The position numbers and the translations under genes are program-made. A model generated the notes under the pieces. That model was not told where the DNA came from. It saw only the letters and a list, made by a program, of their open reading frames with translations, and did not search any database. A stretch of DNA of 64,000 bases from an uncultured Muribaculaceae bacterium (GTDB lineage: Bacteria > Bacteroidota > Bacteroidia > Bacteroidales > Muribaculaceae): NCBI GenBank assembly GCA_910579845.1, contig CAJTWL010000006.1, forward strand, positions 46,842 through 110,841, given 5' to 3'. Below, one piece after another: positions 1 to 8,445 of the stretch (positions are counted from its first letter, which is position 1; every line of letters begins with the position of its first letter).

Positions 1-933
1 CTAATACTGTTTTAATTCTGCGGAGTAGGGGTATGTTTTCAGGCAGGTCATGGCACCCTCTACAAGAGGCATGTTGCCCTCTATATGTCCGCACGGGAAA
101 TCATAAACCACCGGAAACCCTGTCAGGTTATGGTCTTTGATAAACTTGTCAATCATTTGCTCCATCGAGCTATGGTCGGATGAGGATCTGTATTCGGTAA
201 ATTGCCCGATAATCAATCCTTTTAGATTGTTGAGAACACCTTGCATGAGCAGGCGGTAAAGAACCCGCTCAACCTTATATATAGGTTCTGCGATATCCTC
301 GATAAACAATAAGGAGTCCTCCTCGGCAATTCGTTCCGCAATATCGAAAGGTGTGCCCGCAAGTCCGTTGAGTACAGCCAGATTGCCTCCGTACAGTCTG
401 CCTTCCGCCTCTCCGGGACAATTGGGAGGAATTTGTAGATTTTCGGAATCTCTTCTTACAGAATATTCCGGAAACTTGTCATTCAAGATAATCCTCATTA
501 TTTCCCTGACACCGGGATCTGTAGAATTGAAATGGCGTGTCATCGGTCCGTGTATCGACATTACCCCCTGACTGACTATGGCGGCATGGAGAGCTGATAT
601 GTCCGAGAATCCTATCAGCCATTTGGGATTGTCACGGAATATCCCTTCGGGAAGCTCCGGAAGGAGATGCGTAGCTCCATATCCTCCGCGTCCGCAAAGA
701 ATAGCCTTTATATCCCTGTCTCTCCAGGCGTTGACAAAATCTGAAAGTCTGTTGTGGCGCGTGGTTGCGAAAGATCCGTCGGCGGGACCTTTGGCAGACG
801 GCATAACAACAGGTGTCAGACCGCTCTCTTTCAGAAAACGGCATGCATTGTCTATATATTCATCCTTTACAGCGGAAGCAGGAGAGATAATGGCTATTTT
901 GTCCCCGATATGAAGCTTGTCCGGTTTTATCAT
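1..933 (-). CDS. LD-carboxypeptidase (peptidase family S66)
   Basis: A 310-residue protein of the S66 family, which includes LdcA (removes the terminal D-Ala from murein tetrapeptides during cell-wall recycling) and MccF (cleaves microcin C-type compounds). The three catalytic residues of the family are visible: Ser110 in GFSDIS, Glu212 in LFIED and His283 in CGHIEGNMP. The GRGGYGA motif near residue 81 is also typical. No signal peptide is present, so a cytoplasmic recycling role is likely. The stop codon is the first three bases of the window, so the gene is complete. It lies 27 bp downstream of the radical SAM gene on the same strand and is probably cotranscribed with it. Whether its substrate is murein or an antibiotic peptide cannot be told from sequence. 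Confidence 0.9.
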   Translation of the reverse strand: MIKPDKLHIGDKIAIISPASAVKDEYIDNACRFLKESGLTPVVMPSAKGPADGSFATTRHNRLSDFVNAWRDRDIKAILCGRGGYGATHLLPELPEGIFRDNPKWLIGFSDISALHAAIVSQGVMSIHGPMTRHFNSTDPGVREIMRIILNDKFPEYSVRRDSENLQIPPNCPGEAEGRLYGGNLAVLNGLAGTPFDIAERIAEEDSLLFIEDIAEPIYKVERVLYRLLMQGVLNNLKGLIIGQFTEYRSSSDHSSMEQMIDKFIKDHNLTGFPVVYDFPCGHIEGNMPLVEGAMTCLKTYPYSAELKQY

Positions 934-960
934 ATTCTCAATTTGAACAGTTTACAGTTT

Positions 961-1746
961 CTAAAAATCCTGTACTTTGATTCCGGCGGCCTTGATTTTT
1001 GCCGCAATGCGGTCGAGCTCCTCCTTTTCCACCTTTATAAGTTTTTCCTCCGGTGTACTGCGGTCGAGGCTGTAAAGCATGACCTCTTTAGGTCTTATCT
1101 CCATGTATGCCCTTATCAGTGCTTCAATCTCCTCGTCTGTGGTGTTGTCGACGTATGCTCCGTTGTGTACTCCCCGAAGGATCATGGTCTGGATTATTCC
1201 GGTGCCTGCAAATTGTTTTAAACCTTCCACTACTTTGTTAACAGTAAATTCCTTGGATGTCGGTCTGTCGATCAATCTCATGGTGGATTCTACAGCCGAA
1301 TCAAGTTTAAGAATATTGTTGTCGACTTTTTTAAGAGCCTCTGCAACGTTCTTGTCGAAAATGCGGGTTGAGTTTGTGAGAACAGACACTTTTGCATCAG
1401 GATAATATCTGTCACGAAGAGCAATCACATCATTCACTATCTCGTGAAAGTCAGGATGCAAAGTCGGTTCTCCGTTCCCGGAGAAGGTTATGACATTCAG
1501 CGGATCACCGTTTGCCGACATGGTATCCAGTTTATTCTCAAGATCTTTTTTTACAGCATCGCGGGCAGGCAGTCCCGTTGTACCTTTACCCTGTGAATTG
1601 AATCCGGCTTCGCAATACAGGCAGTCGAAAGAGCATACTTTGCCGTCGTCGGGCATAAGGTTGATACCTAACGAAACACCCAGTCGGCGACTGTGTATAG
1701 GACCGAATACTGTTGAATGGAATAAAACTGTCTGATCTTTTCCCAT
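961..1746 (-). CDS. Radical SAM protein (COG0731-like)
   Basis: A 261-residue radical SAM enzyme. The [4Fe-4S]-binding CxxxCxxC is Cys38, Cys42 and Cys45 (CSFDCLYC), and the SAM-contacting Gly/Glu motif appears as SGNGEPTLHP at 89-98. The N-terminal FGPIHSRRLG block and overall length fit the stand-alone COG0731 group related to the TYW1 radical SAM domain, for which no general reaction is established. No auxiliary Fe-S cluster domain is apparent. The stop codon TAG runs straight into a copy of the recurrent AT-rich motif in the gap before the LD-carboxypeptidase gene. Family assignment is firm; substrate unknown. Confidence 0.85.
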   Translation of the reverse strand: MGKDQTVLFHSTVFGPIHSRRLGVSLGINLMPDDGKVCSFDCLYCEAGFNSQGKGTTGLPARDAVKKDLENKLDTMSANGDPLNVITFSGNGEPTLHPDFHEIVNDVIALRDRYYPDAKVSVLTNSTRIFDKNVAEALKKVDNNILKLDSAVESTMRLIDRPTSKEFTVNKVVEGLKQFAGTGIIQTMILRGVHNGAYVDNTTDEEIEALIRAYMEIRPKEVMLYSLDRSTPEEKLIKVEKEELDRIAAKIKAAGIKVQDF

Positions 1747-2052
1747 ATTTTATGATATGTAAAATCTTTTGAAAATAAATTTAAGCAATTTATTGGAAAC
1801 AGTTTAAATTTATTATGAAAAAATCATTTCGGTTCATTGCGCGGACGCCTTCCGGATTTATACGTACAAGATGATTTCAGTATATAGACATCAGAGATGT
1901 TTTGATATAATAAAGACGTTTATCACCGGGCATTTGGCATTACACATTGATAAAGAGATTCCACTATCGAAATACGTATTAGTAATAACTTTGTTAGTAA
2001 TAAAGTTGTTACTAATAAAATTATTACTTAAATTTGTCATAAGAATGTTAGA
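1747..2052. other. Intergenic region between divergent radical SAM and ATPase genes
   Basis: A 306-bp AT-rich divergent region. It carries two inverted copies of the recurrent motif (1771-1794 and, in opposite orientation, 1798-1815) on the radical SAM side, and a cluster of TTAGTAATAA-type repeats at 1979-2030 on the ATPase side. I see no tRNA, no convincing small gene and no full consensus promoter. Confidence 0.6.
1979..2015. repeat. Inverted repeat and repeated TTAGTAATAA boxes, candidate operator
   Basis: A 13-base arm at 1979-1991 (TTAGTAATAACTT) pairs with 2003-2015 (AAGTTGTTACTAA) with one mismatch, around an 11-base loop that itself contains another TTAGTAATA. A further reverse copy (TTATTACTTA) follows at 2021-2030. 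The array ends only about 23 bases before the ATPase start, where a repressor site or a translational hairpin would act. Function is inference. Confidence 0.45.
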
Positions 2053-3216
2053 ATGTTAAAAATTATGAACAACGACAGACCTTTCACTTTCGGGACCGCG
2101 GCATATGGCGATAATTTTACCGACCGGGAATATGAAACAGCGAGATTGCTGTCAAATTTTAAAAACGGTGTCAACACAATTCTGATATCTCCGCGCCGCT
2201 GGGGCAAGACCTCTTTAGTCAGGAAAGTCTGCCAACTGGCAAATTCCGAGAAGTTGAAAATAGTGTATTTAGACATCTTTTCCTGCCGGAGCGAACGTGA
2301 ATTTTTCGACATGTATGCCGAAGCTGTCCTAAAACAAACATCCTCAAAATGGGAAGAATGGATAGAAAACGCCAAACTGTTTCTCTCGCGGATAAGCCCT
2401 AAATTCACCTTCGGCACAGATCCCATGACTGACTTTTCATTGGCCTTCGACTTTAATCCGAAGAGCGACGACATTGATGATATTTTGCGATTACCCGAGA
2501 AAATAGGGGAGAAAAAAAAGTGCAATATAGTGGTTTGTATCGACGAATTCCAGCAGATAGCTGAGTTCGATGATTCGAAAAGATTCCAAAAAAGACTCAG
2601 AAGCGTATGGCAACTCCAGAAGACCGTCTCTTACTGTCTTTTTGGTAGCAAAAAACATCTGATGAATGAACTTTTTGAAGAAAAAAGTCTGCCGTTTTAT
2701 AAATTTGGTGATGCTATTTATTTGAATAAAATCGACACAGTCCACTGGGTGAAATATATCTGTGGGCGTTTCGAAGCTACCGGAAAGAAAATTTCAGAAG
2801 AACTTGCCGAAAAAATCTGCACTTTTGTGAAAAATCACTCTTATTATGTGCAGCAATTGGCTTGGCTTGTATGGGTACACACAAAAGAGCAGGCATCGGA
2901 ACAGGAATTCGCCGACGCTTGTCGTGATATACTCGACCAGAACACACCACTCTTCGAGAAACAGACCGAAAATCTTACCAATTATCAACTGAATTTTATT
3001 TGTGCCGTCCTCGATGGCATACATACAGGATTCACGACCCGAGAAGTTTTGGAGAAATATTGTCTCGGCTCATCTGCCAACGTTGGTACTATAAAGCGAG
3101 CACTTACCAATAAAGAACTTATTGTTACCGAACGACAGCAGATATTTCTTCAGGACCCTGTCATGGAAGTATGGCTTCGTTCCCATTTCTTATATAATCG
3201 CTTTTCCAATGTGTAA
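2053..3216 (+). CDS. Orphan AAA ATPase (ATPase_2/STAND-like) with C-terminal winged helix
   Basis: A 387-residue ATP-binding protein of the archaeal-type ATPase family (ATPase_2). Walker A is SPRRWGKTS at 46-54 and Walker B IVVCIDEF at 159-166. The C-terminal third (about 300-380) looks like a winged-helix domain. The opening DNFTDREYE is typical of the family. Such proteins are common in Bacteroidetes and mostly unstudied; a nucleic-acid or stress-related role is possible, but nothing here proves one. There is an alternative ATG at 2065 (residue 5); neither start has a clear ribosome binding site. The gene stands alone, with its own repeat-rich upstream region and a 264-bp gap after it. Confidence 0.8.
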   Translation: MLKIMNNDRPFTFGTAAYGDNFTDREYETARLLSNFKNGVNTILISPRRWGKTSLVRKVCQLANSEKLKIVYLDIFSCRSEREFFDMYAEAVLKQTSSKWEEWIENAKLFLSRISPKFTFGTDPMTDFSLAFDFNPKSDDIDDILRLPEKIGEKKKCNIVVCIDEFQQIAEFDDSKRFQKRLRSVWQLQKTVSYCLFGSKKHLMNELFEEKSLPFYKFGDAIYLNKIDTVHWVKYICGRFEATGKKISEELAEKICTFVKNHSYYVQQLAWLVWVHTKEQASEQEFADACRDILDQNTPLFEKQTENLTNYQLNFICAVLDGIHTGFTTREVLEKYCLGSSANVGTIKRALTNKELIVTERQQIFLQDPVMEVWLRSHFLYNRFSNV

Positions 3217-3253
3217 TGCGCAATTAGAAGGTGTGTGGCAAAACCCTCTCACA

Positions 3254-3285
3254 TTGTAGCGTACCAGAAGTTTTATCTAAATTTG
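3254..3285 (+). promoter_or_regulatory. Possible Bacteroidetes promoter upstream of the ABC exporter
   Basis: TTG(T) at 3254-3257 and TAAATTTG at 3278-3285 fit TTTG/TAnnTTTG with a 20-base spacer. A copy of the recurrent motif (3286-3305) follows at once, where transcription would start. A second weaker -7-like box, TAACTTTA at 3402-3409, lies closer to the gene. Which is used is not known. Confidence 0.4.
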
Positions 3286-3480
3286 TTTAGAACAAGCTCT
3301 AAAATATTTAATTTTATTCTACGATGTTTAATAGACGGGAAGGCAACTCGCATTATGTATTAAATTAGACCGATTATCGCATTTATTTGAATAAAAAGGT
3401 GTAACTTTACATATTATAAGAACCGGACTTTCAAATTCTAAAAGATTTCACAGTTCTGATTCAACGGACATTCCGCATCA

Positions 3481-5319
3481 ATGAAAGAGTTTTTTAAATT
3501 CATACGGCGATTTGCCGGACCATATAAATGGAATATTATTCTCAGCATATTTTTCAATATGCTGACAGCCGCGTTGACCCTGGTCTCCTTCGCGTTCATA
3601 ATGCCGATACTCAGGCTTCTTTTCGGTCTTGACTCGACAAAATACCGGTTTATGGAGTGGGGCTCTGGTAAACTGACTGATGTGCTTCAGAATAATTTCT
3701 ATTATTATGTCTCGAACATGATAACGGATTACGGGCAGTCAAAAACGCTTCTTTTTCTTGGTATTCTGCTGGTGATAGCGACATTCTTTAAAGTCATGAC
3801 CGCATATTTCAGCGAATGGCTCACGCTTCCTATGCAGAATGGTCTCACCCGCGATATCCGGAATAAGATGTACGACAAGATTGTCTCTCTGCCGATAGGC
3901 TTTTTCACCAATGAGCGCAAGGGTGATATAATGGCACGTATTTCCGGTGATGTTATGGAGACCCAGACATCTGTAATGTCAAGCCTTTACAGCGTTATCA
4001 AGTATCCGATCATGATTATTGTATGTCTGGGAATGATGCTGGCGCTCAGCTGGAAGCTGACGTTGTTCGTATTCATCATACTTCCTGTGATCGGCATGAT
4101 GATGAATGCTATCGGCAAGAAGCTGAAAGCCCAGAGTCTCAGGGCTCAACAGCGGTTCGGATCCATAATGTCGAATCTTGAAGAGACTATCGGAGGACTC
4201 CGTGTCATAAAGGCTTTCAATGCAGAGAAACTTATGCGACGAAATTTCTCTGAAGAGACCGGTGATCTGTGTCATATCCACAATGTGATGGGTCGCCGTT
4301 ACGCCCTGGCTCACCCGGTGAGTGAATTTCTCGGCACAATAGCTGTTGCTGCCATCTTGTGGTTCGGCGGATTCCTGATTGTATCCGGAAAGACTTCGCT
4401 CGACGCATCGAGTTTCATTTATTTCCTGATACTTTTTTATAATTTGATCAATCCAGCAAAGGAACTGGCAAAAACATCCTATACCATTCAGAAAGGTCTT
4501 GCGGCGATGGCACGTATTGATATGATACTTAATGCGCAGAATACGATTCTTGATCCTGAGAATCCAAAACATCTGCCGGAGGACAGAAAACTGAGTACGA
4601 TCGAATATCGCAATGTCTATTTCAGCTATAACGGAGAACGTGAGATACTGCACGATATAAATCTGAAAATAGAACCCGGCACTACTGTCGCCATAGTCGG
4701 TCAGTCGGGATCAGGAAAATCCACTTTAGTAGATCTTGTCCCCCGTTTCTGGGATGTGCGGCGTGGAGAAGTATGCGTCGACGATATAAATGTCAAGGAT
4801 CTTGCTGTAAGTGATCTGCGTTCTTTAATGGGAATGGTCAGCCAGGAAGCGATACTTTTCAATGACACCATATACAATAATATTGTGTTTGGAATGAAGG
4901 ATGTTTCTCCAGAGCAAGTGGAGATGGCCGCGAAAGTAGCTAATGCCCACGATTTTATAATGGAGACAGAGGAAGGGTATCAGACTAAAGTCGGAGACCG
5001 CGGATGTCGGCTGTCGGGAGGACAACGTCAGCGTATCAGTATCGCAAGGGCTGTGTTGCGCAATCCTTCGATTCTTATACTTGATGAAGCCACATCGGCA
5101 CTTGATACCGAAAGTGAGCGCCTGGTGCAGGATGCTCTTGAGCGGCTTATCAAGGACCGCACGACAATAGTCATAGCGCACCGCCTCTCCACAATCGTCA
5201 ATGCCGACAAGATCTGTGTGATGCACGAAGGAAGAATTGTGGAATCGGGTACTCACCGTGAACTTATGGCTCTTAACGGAATGTACAGACATCTGGTGGA
5301 TATGCAGCAGGTGGGGTAA
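3481..5319 (+). CDS. MsbA-like ABC exporter, fused permease and ATPase
   Basis: A 612-residue half-transporter. An N-terminal six-helix membrane domain (about 15-330) is followed by a nucleotide-binding domain with Walker A GQSGSGKST near 407, signature LSGGQRQR near 511 and Walker B ILILDEATSALD near 531-542. Length and order match the lipid/drug exporter family that includes MsbA (lipid A-core flipping). As a homodimer it would sit in the inner membrane. No fatty-acid or LPS gene lies beside it, so lipid A transport is likely but not shown. The small CD225-like gene follows after 34 bp and may be cotranscribed. Confidence 0.85.
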   Translation: MKEFFKFIRRFAGPYKWNIILSIFFNMLTAALTLVSFAFIMPILRLLFGLDSTKYRFMEWGSGKLTDVLQNNFYYYVSNMITDYGQSKTLLFLGILLVIATFFKVMTAYFSEWLTLPMQNGLTRDIRNKMYDKIVSLPIGFFTNERKGDIMARISGDVMETQTSVMSSLYSVIKYPIMIIVCLGMMLALSWKLTLFVFIILPVIGMMMNAIGKKLKAQSLRAQQRFGSIMSNLEETIGGLRVIKAFNAEKLMRRNFSEETGDLCHIHNVMGRRYALAHPVSEFLGTIAVAAILWFGGFLIVSGKTSLDASSFIYFLILFYNLINPAKELAKTSYTIQKGLAAMARIDMILNAQNTILDPENPKHLPEDRKLSTIEYRNVYFSYNGEREILHDINLKIEPGTTVAIVGQSGSGKSTLVDLVPRFWDVRRGEVCVDDINVKDLAVSDLRSLMGMVSQEAILFNDTIYNNIVFGMKDVSPEQVEMAAKVANAHDFIMETEEGYQTKVGDRGCRLSGGQRQRISIARAVLRNPSILILDEATSALDTESERLVQDALERLIKDRTTIVIAHRLSTIVNADKICVMHEGRIVESGTHRELMALNGMYRHLVDMQQVG

Positions 5320-5353
5320 GAATAACTGAATAGGAATAAAACAAAATTAGCAT

Positions 5354-5878
5354 ATGTCTGAAGAGATAAATAAAAACAATGAGGAGGCTCGTGAACAGAA
5401 TGAGCAGAACGTAGAGAACCTGCAGAATAATGAGCCGGAGTCGATAGAGAAGGAATGGGCGGATGCCCTTCATTTTGACAAGTGGCCGCCGGATCCTGTA
5501 GAGAGTCAAATCCCTCCAAGCATTCCGGATGAAGTGCTGGCTCAAAGCCGGATTCCGGAACCTCCGTCGGCTCCGGAACCTTTCACCGGCAATAACGGTA
5601 TCATGCCTGAAGGTCCAGCTCCGGTTGCCGACGCACAGCCTGCAATGCCCTCTACATATCTTGTTTGGAGTGTGATAGCTACCGTGTTATGCTGTATGAT
5701 TCCCGGTATCATCGCAATCGTGTACAGCACAAAGGTCAGCTCCCGATATTTTGCCCGCGATTATGAAGGCTCCAGGCGCGCTTCCGAGATGGCTCAATAC
5801 TGGATCATAGGCTCTATTGTCCTTGGTCTGGTATTAAACACAATCTATTTTCCGTTAATGCTTGTTTCCGGAGTTTGA
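5354..5878 (+). CDS. CD225/dispanin-like small membrane protein
   Basis: A 174-residue protein. The first 95 residues are hydrophilic, acidic and proline-rich, with no signal peptide. Two hydrophobic segments follow (about 102-124 and 149-171), joined by a loop with Tyr-Phe-Ala and Ala-Ser residues, the arrangement of CD225/dispanin (IFITM-like) domains in bacteria. Bacterial members have no agreed function. It ends in TTGA: the next gene starts on the TTG inside this stop codon, so the pair should be translationally coupled. Confidence 0.7.
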   Translation: MSEEINKNNEEAREQNEQNVENLQNNEPESIEKEWADALHFDKWPPDPVESQIPPSIPDEVLAQSRIPEPPSAPEPFTGNNGIMPEGPAPVADAQPAMPSTYLVWSVIATVLCCMIPGIIAIVYSTKVSSRYFARDYEGSRRASEMAQYWIIGSIVLGLVLNTIYFPLMLVSGV

Positions 5879-6243
5879 GGAAGAGAGTAAAATATTTCAT
5901 TCTTGCCGCTGTATTTATCGGGATTTTGGTTTTCTATTATCTTTTTAATCCGGCAGAGTTCAGGTTTGTGCCCAAATGTCTGTTTCATGAGCTTACGGGT
6001 TGGTATTGCCCTGGGTGTGGAAGTCAACGCATGCTTCATGCCCTTCTGCATGGAAATATTGCGGATGCGTGGCACTACAACGCGCTGTTTGTCGCATTGA
6101 TTCCTATTCTTATACCGATGGTCTACCTTGAGCTCCGTAAAAATGCTCATCCACGTGCTTATGCAAAGATGAATTCTCTTCCGGTGATTCTTACGATTGC
6201 AGGGGCTATTGTAGCCTGGGGTATTGCACGCAATCTTATTTAA
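5875..6243 (+). CDS. DUF2752 membrane protein
   Basis: A 122-residue protein with hydrophobic segments near 8-24, 68-88 and 102-120 and the diagnostic DUF2752 motif GWYCPGCGSQR at 42-52, whose two cysteines could bind metal or a thiol partner. Function unknown. The only sensible start is TTG at 5875, overlapping the stop of the CD225-like gene; the next in-frame Met comes after the conserved motif and would destroy the domain. CD225-like and DUF2752 proteins are often neighbours in Bacteroidetes, so the two may work together in the membrane (inference). Confidence 0.75.
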   Translation: MRKRVKYFILAAVFIGILVFYYLFNPAEFRFVPKCLFHELTGWYCPGCGSQRMLHALLHGNIADAWHYNALFVALIPILIPMVYLELRKNAHPRAYAKMNSLPVILTIAGAIVAWGIARNLI

Positions 6244-6269
6244 TGCTCAGGTAAGTATGTAGTTCTAAA

Positions 6270-6809
6270 ATGACAGAAAGGAAACCATTTTTTATTATCG
6301 GCTATATGGCTTGCGGAAAGACTACATTCGGAAGAGCTCTTGCACGCAAGCTTGACCGACAGTTTATAGATCTGGATTTTTATATAGAACAGCGTTTCCG
6401 CAAACGTATTCCGGAGATTTTTGCCGAACGGGGAGAGGAGGGATTCCGGCAGATAGAGCGGAACCTGCTTCAGGAGGTAGGCGAATTTGATAATGTAGTG
6501 ATATCGTGTGGTGGCGGTACGCCCTGTTTCTTCGATAACATGGATTATATGTCACACCGCGGAGTGACAATATGGCTGCAGGCTACAGAAGCGAGAATCA
6601 CCGAACGACTGCTTGTCAATAACGCAAATCGCCCGTTGATAAAGGGGAAAAGCAAAGAGGAGATAGAGCAGACGGTCGCAAAAGGGCTTTCCGAAAGAGA
6701 AGAGTTTTATTCCCGTGCCGGGATTCATTTCAGTGGTGAATATCTTGAAGACCGTCGCCAGATAGACTCTACAGTAGAAAAGTTTTTAAATAATAATATA
6801 GTTATATGA
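6270..6809 (+). CDS. aroK: Shikimate kinase
   Basis: A 179-residue kinase that phosphorylates shikimate in the chorismate (aromatic amino acid) pathway, in the cytoplasm. Walker A GYMACGKTT is at 11-19, substrate-binding Asp residues at 34-36 (DLD), a conserved Arg at 60 in GEEGFR, the GGGTP loop at 81-85 and the lid motif NRPLIKG near 120. Length is normal. Its stop overlaps the start of the phosphoesterase gene by 4 bases (ATGA), so the two are coupled. No other aro gene is in the window. Confidence 0.92.
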   Translation: MTERKPFFIIGYMACGKTTFGRALARKLDRQFIDLDFYIEQRFRKRIPEIFAERGEEGFRQIERNLLQEVGEFDNVVISCGGGTPCFFDNMDYMSHRGVTIWLQATEARITERLLVNNANRPLIKGKSKEEIEQTVAKGLSEREEFYSRAGIHFSGEYLEDRRQIDSTVEKFLNNNIVI

Positions 6810-8395
6810 TGAAGATAGATATGTTTAAGGTAATGCGTCTGGCGTTTGCCGCAACTGTGCTTGGCTTTGCCGGTCAGGGAGTAGTATATGGTAAGATTAC
6901 CCGAGGCAGCGTTAAAACGGACACAGGAAAAGCTTTGTCCGGTGTGCAGGTTTCAGATGGTATAAATATCATTGCAACAGATCTTGAAGGGAATTTTGCA
7001 ATAGATTCCGAAATACCGTTGGGTTATCTGTTTGTAATTACTCCAAACGGATACGAACCGGCAACTTATCTGCAAAGTCGCCCCAAATTCTGGGAAACGG
7101 CAAAGTCGGGAGACAGAATCCAATTCCGTTTGCGCAAGATAGAGAATGATGCTCCTATCGGTATAATAGCCGTTGCCGATCCTCAGATTTCAAATCGTTG
7201 CGGTGATGTAGAGCGTCTTAAACAGATGTATCTTCCGGAGGTTAACAGGGCAATCGATTCTCTCCGCAACAAAGGTACAGATCCGATAGTGATGACACTC
7301 GGAGATGTTGTGTGCGACTATTTTGTGGCTCGTGGATATGGTTACACTCTTGATAAATTCAATGAGGATTTCAAGGTGAAGGCGGCTCTCTACCACACAA
7401 TGGGCAATCATGACAATGACCCTTTCAAATCCGGTGACATATACGGAGCATCTACCTGGCATGACATAAACGGTCCCTCTTATTATTCATTCAATCGTGG
7501 AGGTGTGCACTTCCTGGTTCTCGATAACATTGTATCGGTCAATGAGGGCGCGGCTCCCGGTGTTCCCGGAAACAGAAGCACACACACCGCGCTGACGAAG
7601 GAACAGCTTGACTGGGTTGCCAAGGATCTTGCGGCACTTCCTGATAAGAATATCCCTGTTGTCGTGACCATGCATGCGCCTCTCCTGACCTTTCCTGTGG
7701 GTGATGGCGAGAAGCTGAAAGAGACATACCGTTTTAAAAACGGGGCTTCGGAACTTGGCGAACTGCTCAAGGATTTTCCCAATGTGAGAGTGTTGACTGG
7801 TCATGCGCATAAAAATCACTATTCTGTAACGCCGGAGGGTAATATCCGTGAATACAATTATGCGGGTGCGAACGGTGGTTGGTGGCCTGCTGGTTTACCG
7901 CCATATAAAGCAAATCTTCCGGTGTGCGGTGACGGGTCTCCATGGGGAATCGGAATATGGGATTTTGCCGGCAAGAAGCCTACACATGTGTTCAAGGCAT
8001 TCGACAAACCTTTGGATTTTCAGATAAGGGCTTATGATCTGAACAATCTATTTGTAAAAGATGAAGAGATAACCAAAGCATATCTGCCGGGAAATGAGAA
8101 GAACCGTAATGTTGTTCTTGCAAATGTATGGGCTTATGAACCGGGATGTACAGTCAGAATGTTTGAGAACGGCAAGGAGCTTGAAGTCAGAAGGGTCAGG
8201 GCTATGGATCCGTATCTGATAAGCAATTATACAGAACCCATCAAGAAGGAATACGGTCAGTTGCATAAAGGTTTCAGACCTGAATCCTCCGCCCATATGT
8301 TTCGTGCCCAGGCTTCGACTTCCGATTCTCCGGTTGTAATAGAATTCACAGATCTCAGTGGTAGAAAGTTCACAACCACCCTCAACCGCAAGTAG
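6806..8395 (+). CDS. Secreted calcineurin-like metallophosphoesterase
   Basis: A 529-residue protein with an N-terminal hydrophobic segment (about 8-29, signal peptide or anchor), a small beta-sandwich domain (30-110) and a metallophosphatase core. Metal-ligand motifs are present: DPQ (Asp125), GDVVCD (Asp167), GNHD (200-203), MHAP and GHAHKNH. The C-terminal 130 residues match the Metallophos_C domain seen in Bacteroidetes enzymes. The usual first motif DxH is DPQ here, a known variant. Substrate unknown; a periplasmic phosphomonoester or phosphodiester is likely. Translation is coupled to aroK by a 4-base overlap. Confidence 0.82.
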   Translation: MMKIDMFKVMRLAFAATVLGFAGQGVVYGKITRGSVKTDTGKALSGVQVSDGINIIATDLEGNFAIDSEIPLGYLFVITPNGYEPATYLQSRPKFWETAKSGDRIQFRLRKIENDAPIGIIAVADPQISNRCGDVERLKQMYLPEVNRAIDSLRNKGTDPIVMTLGDVVCDYFVARGYGYTLDKFNEDFKVKAALYHTMGNHDNDPFKSGDIYGASTWHDINGPSYYSFNRGGVHFLVLDNIVSVNEGAAPGVPGNRSTHTALTKEQLDWVAKDLAALPDKNIPVVVTMHAPLLTFPVGDGEKLKETYRFKNGASELGELLKDFPNVRVLTGHAHKNHYSVTPEGNIREYNYAGANGGWWPAGLPPYKANLPVCGDGSPWGIGIWDFAGKKPTHVFKAFDKPLDFQIRAYDLNNLFVKDEEITKAYLPGNEKNRNVVLANVWAYEPGCTVRMFENGKELEVRRVRAMDPYLISNYTEPIKKEYGQLHKGFRPESSAHMFRAQASTSDSPVVIEFTDLSGRKFTTTLNRK

Positions 8396-8445
8396 GCATA
8401 GTCAGTACGGGATAATATAGCATACAGGATTTGCGTTTTGAGAGT

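Noticed and set aside
8431..8445. TTG start for the PorW-like gene
   Set aside because: ATG 8446 begins exactly at a normal lipoprotein signal peptide; the TTG adds five residues before it.
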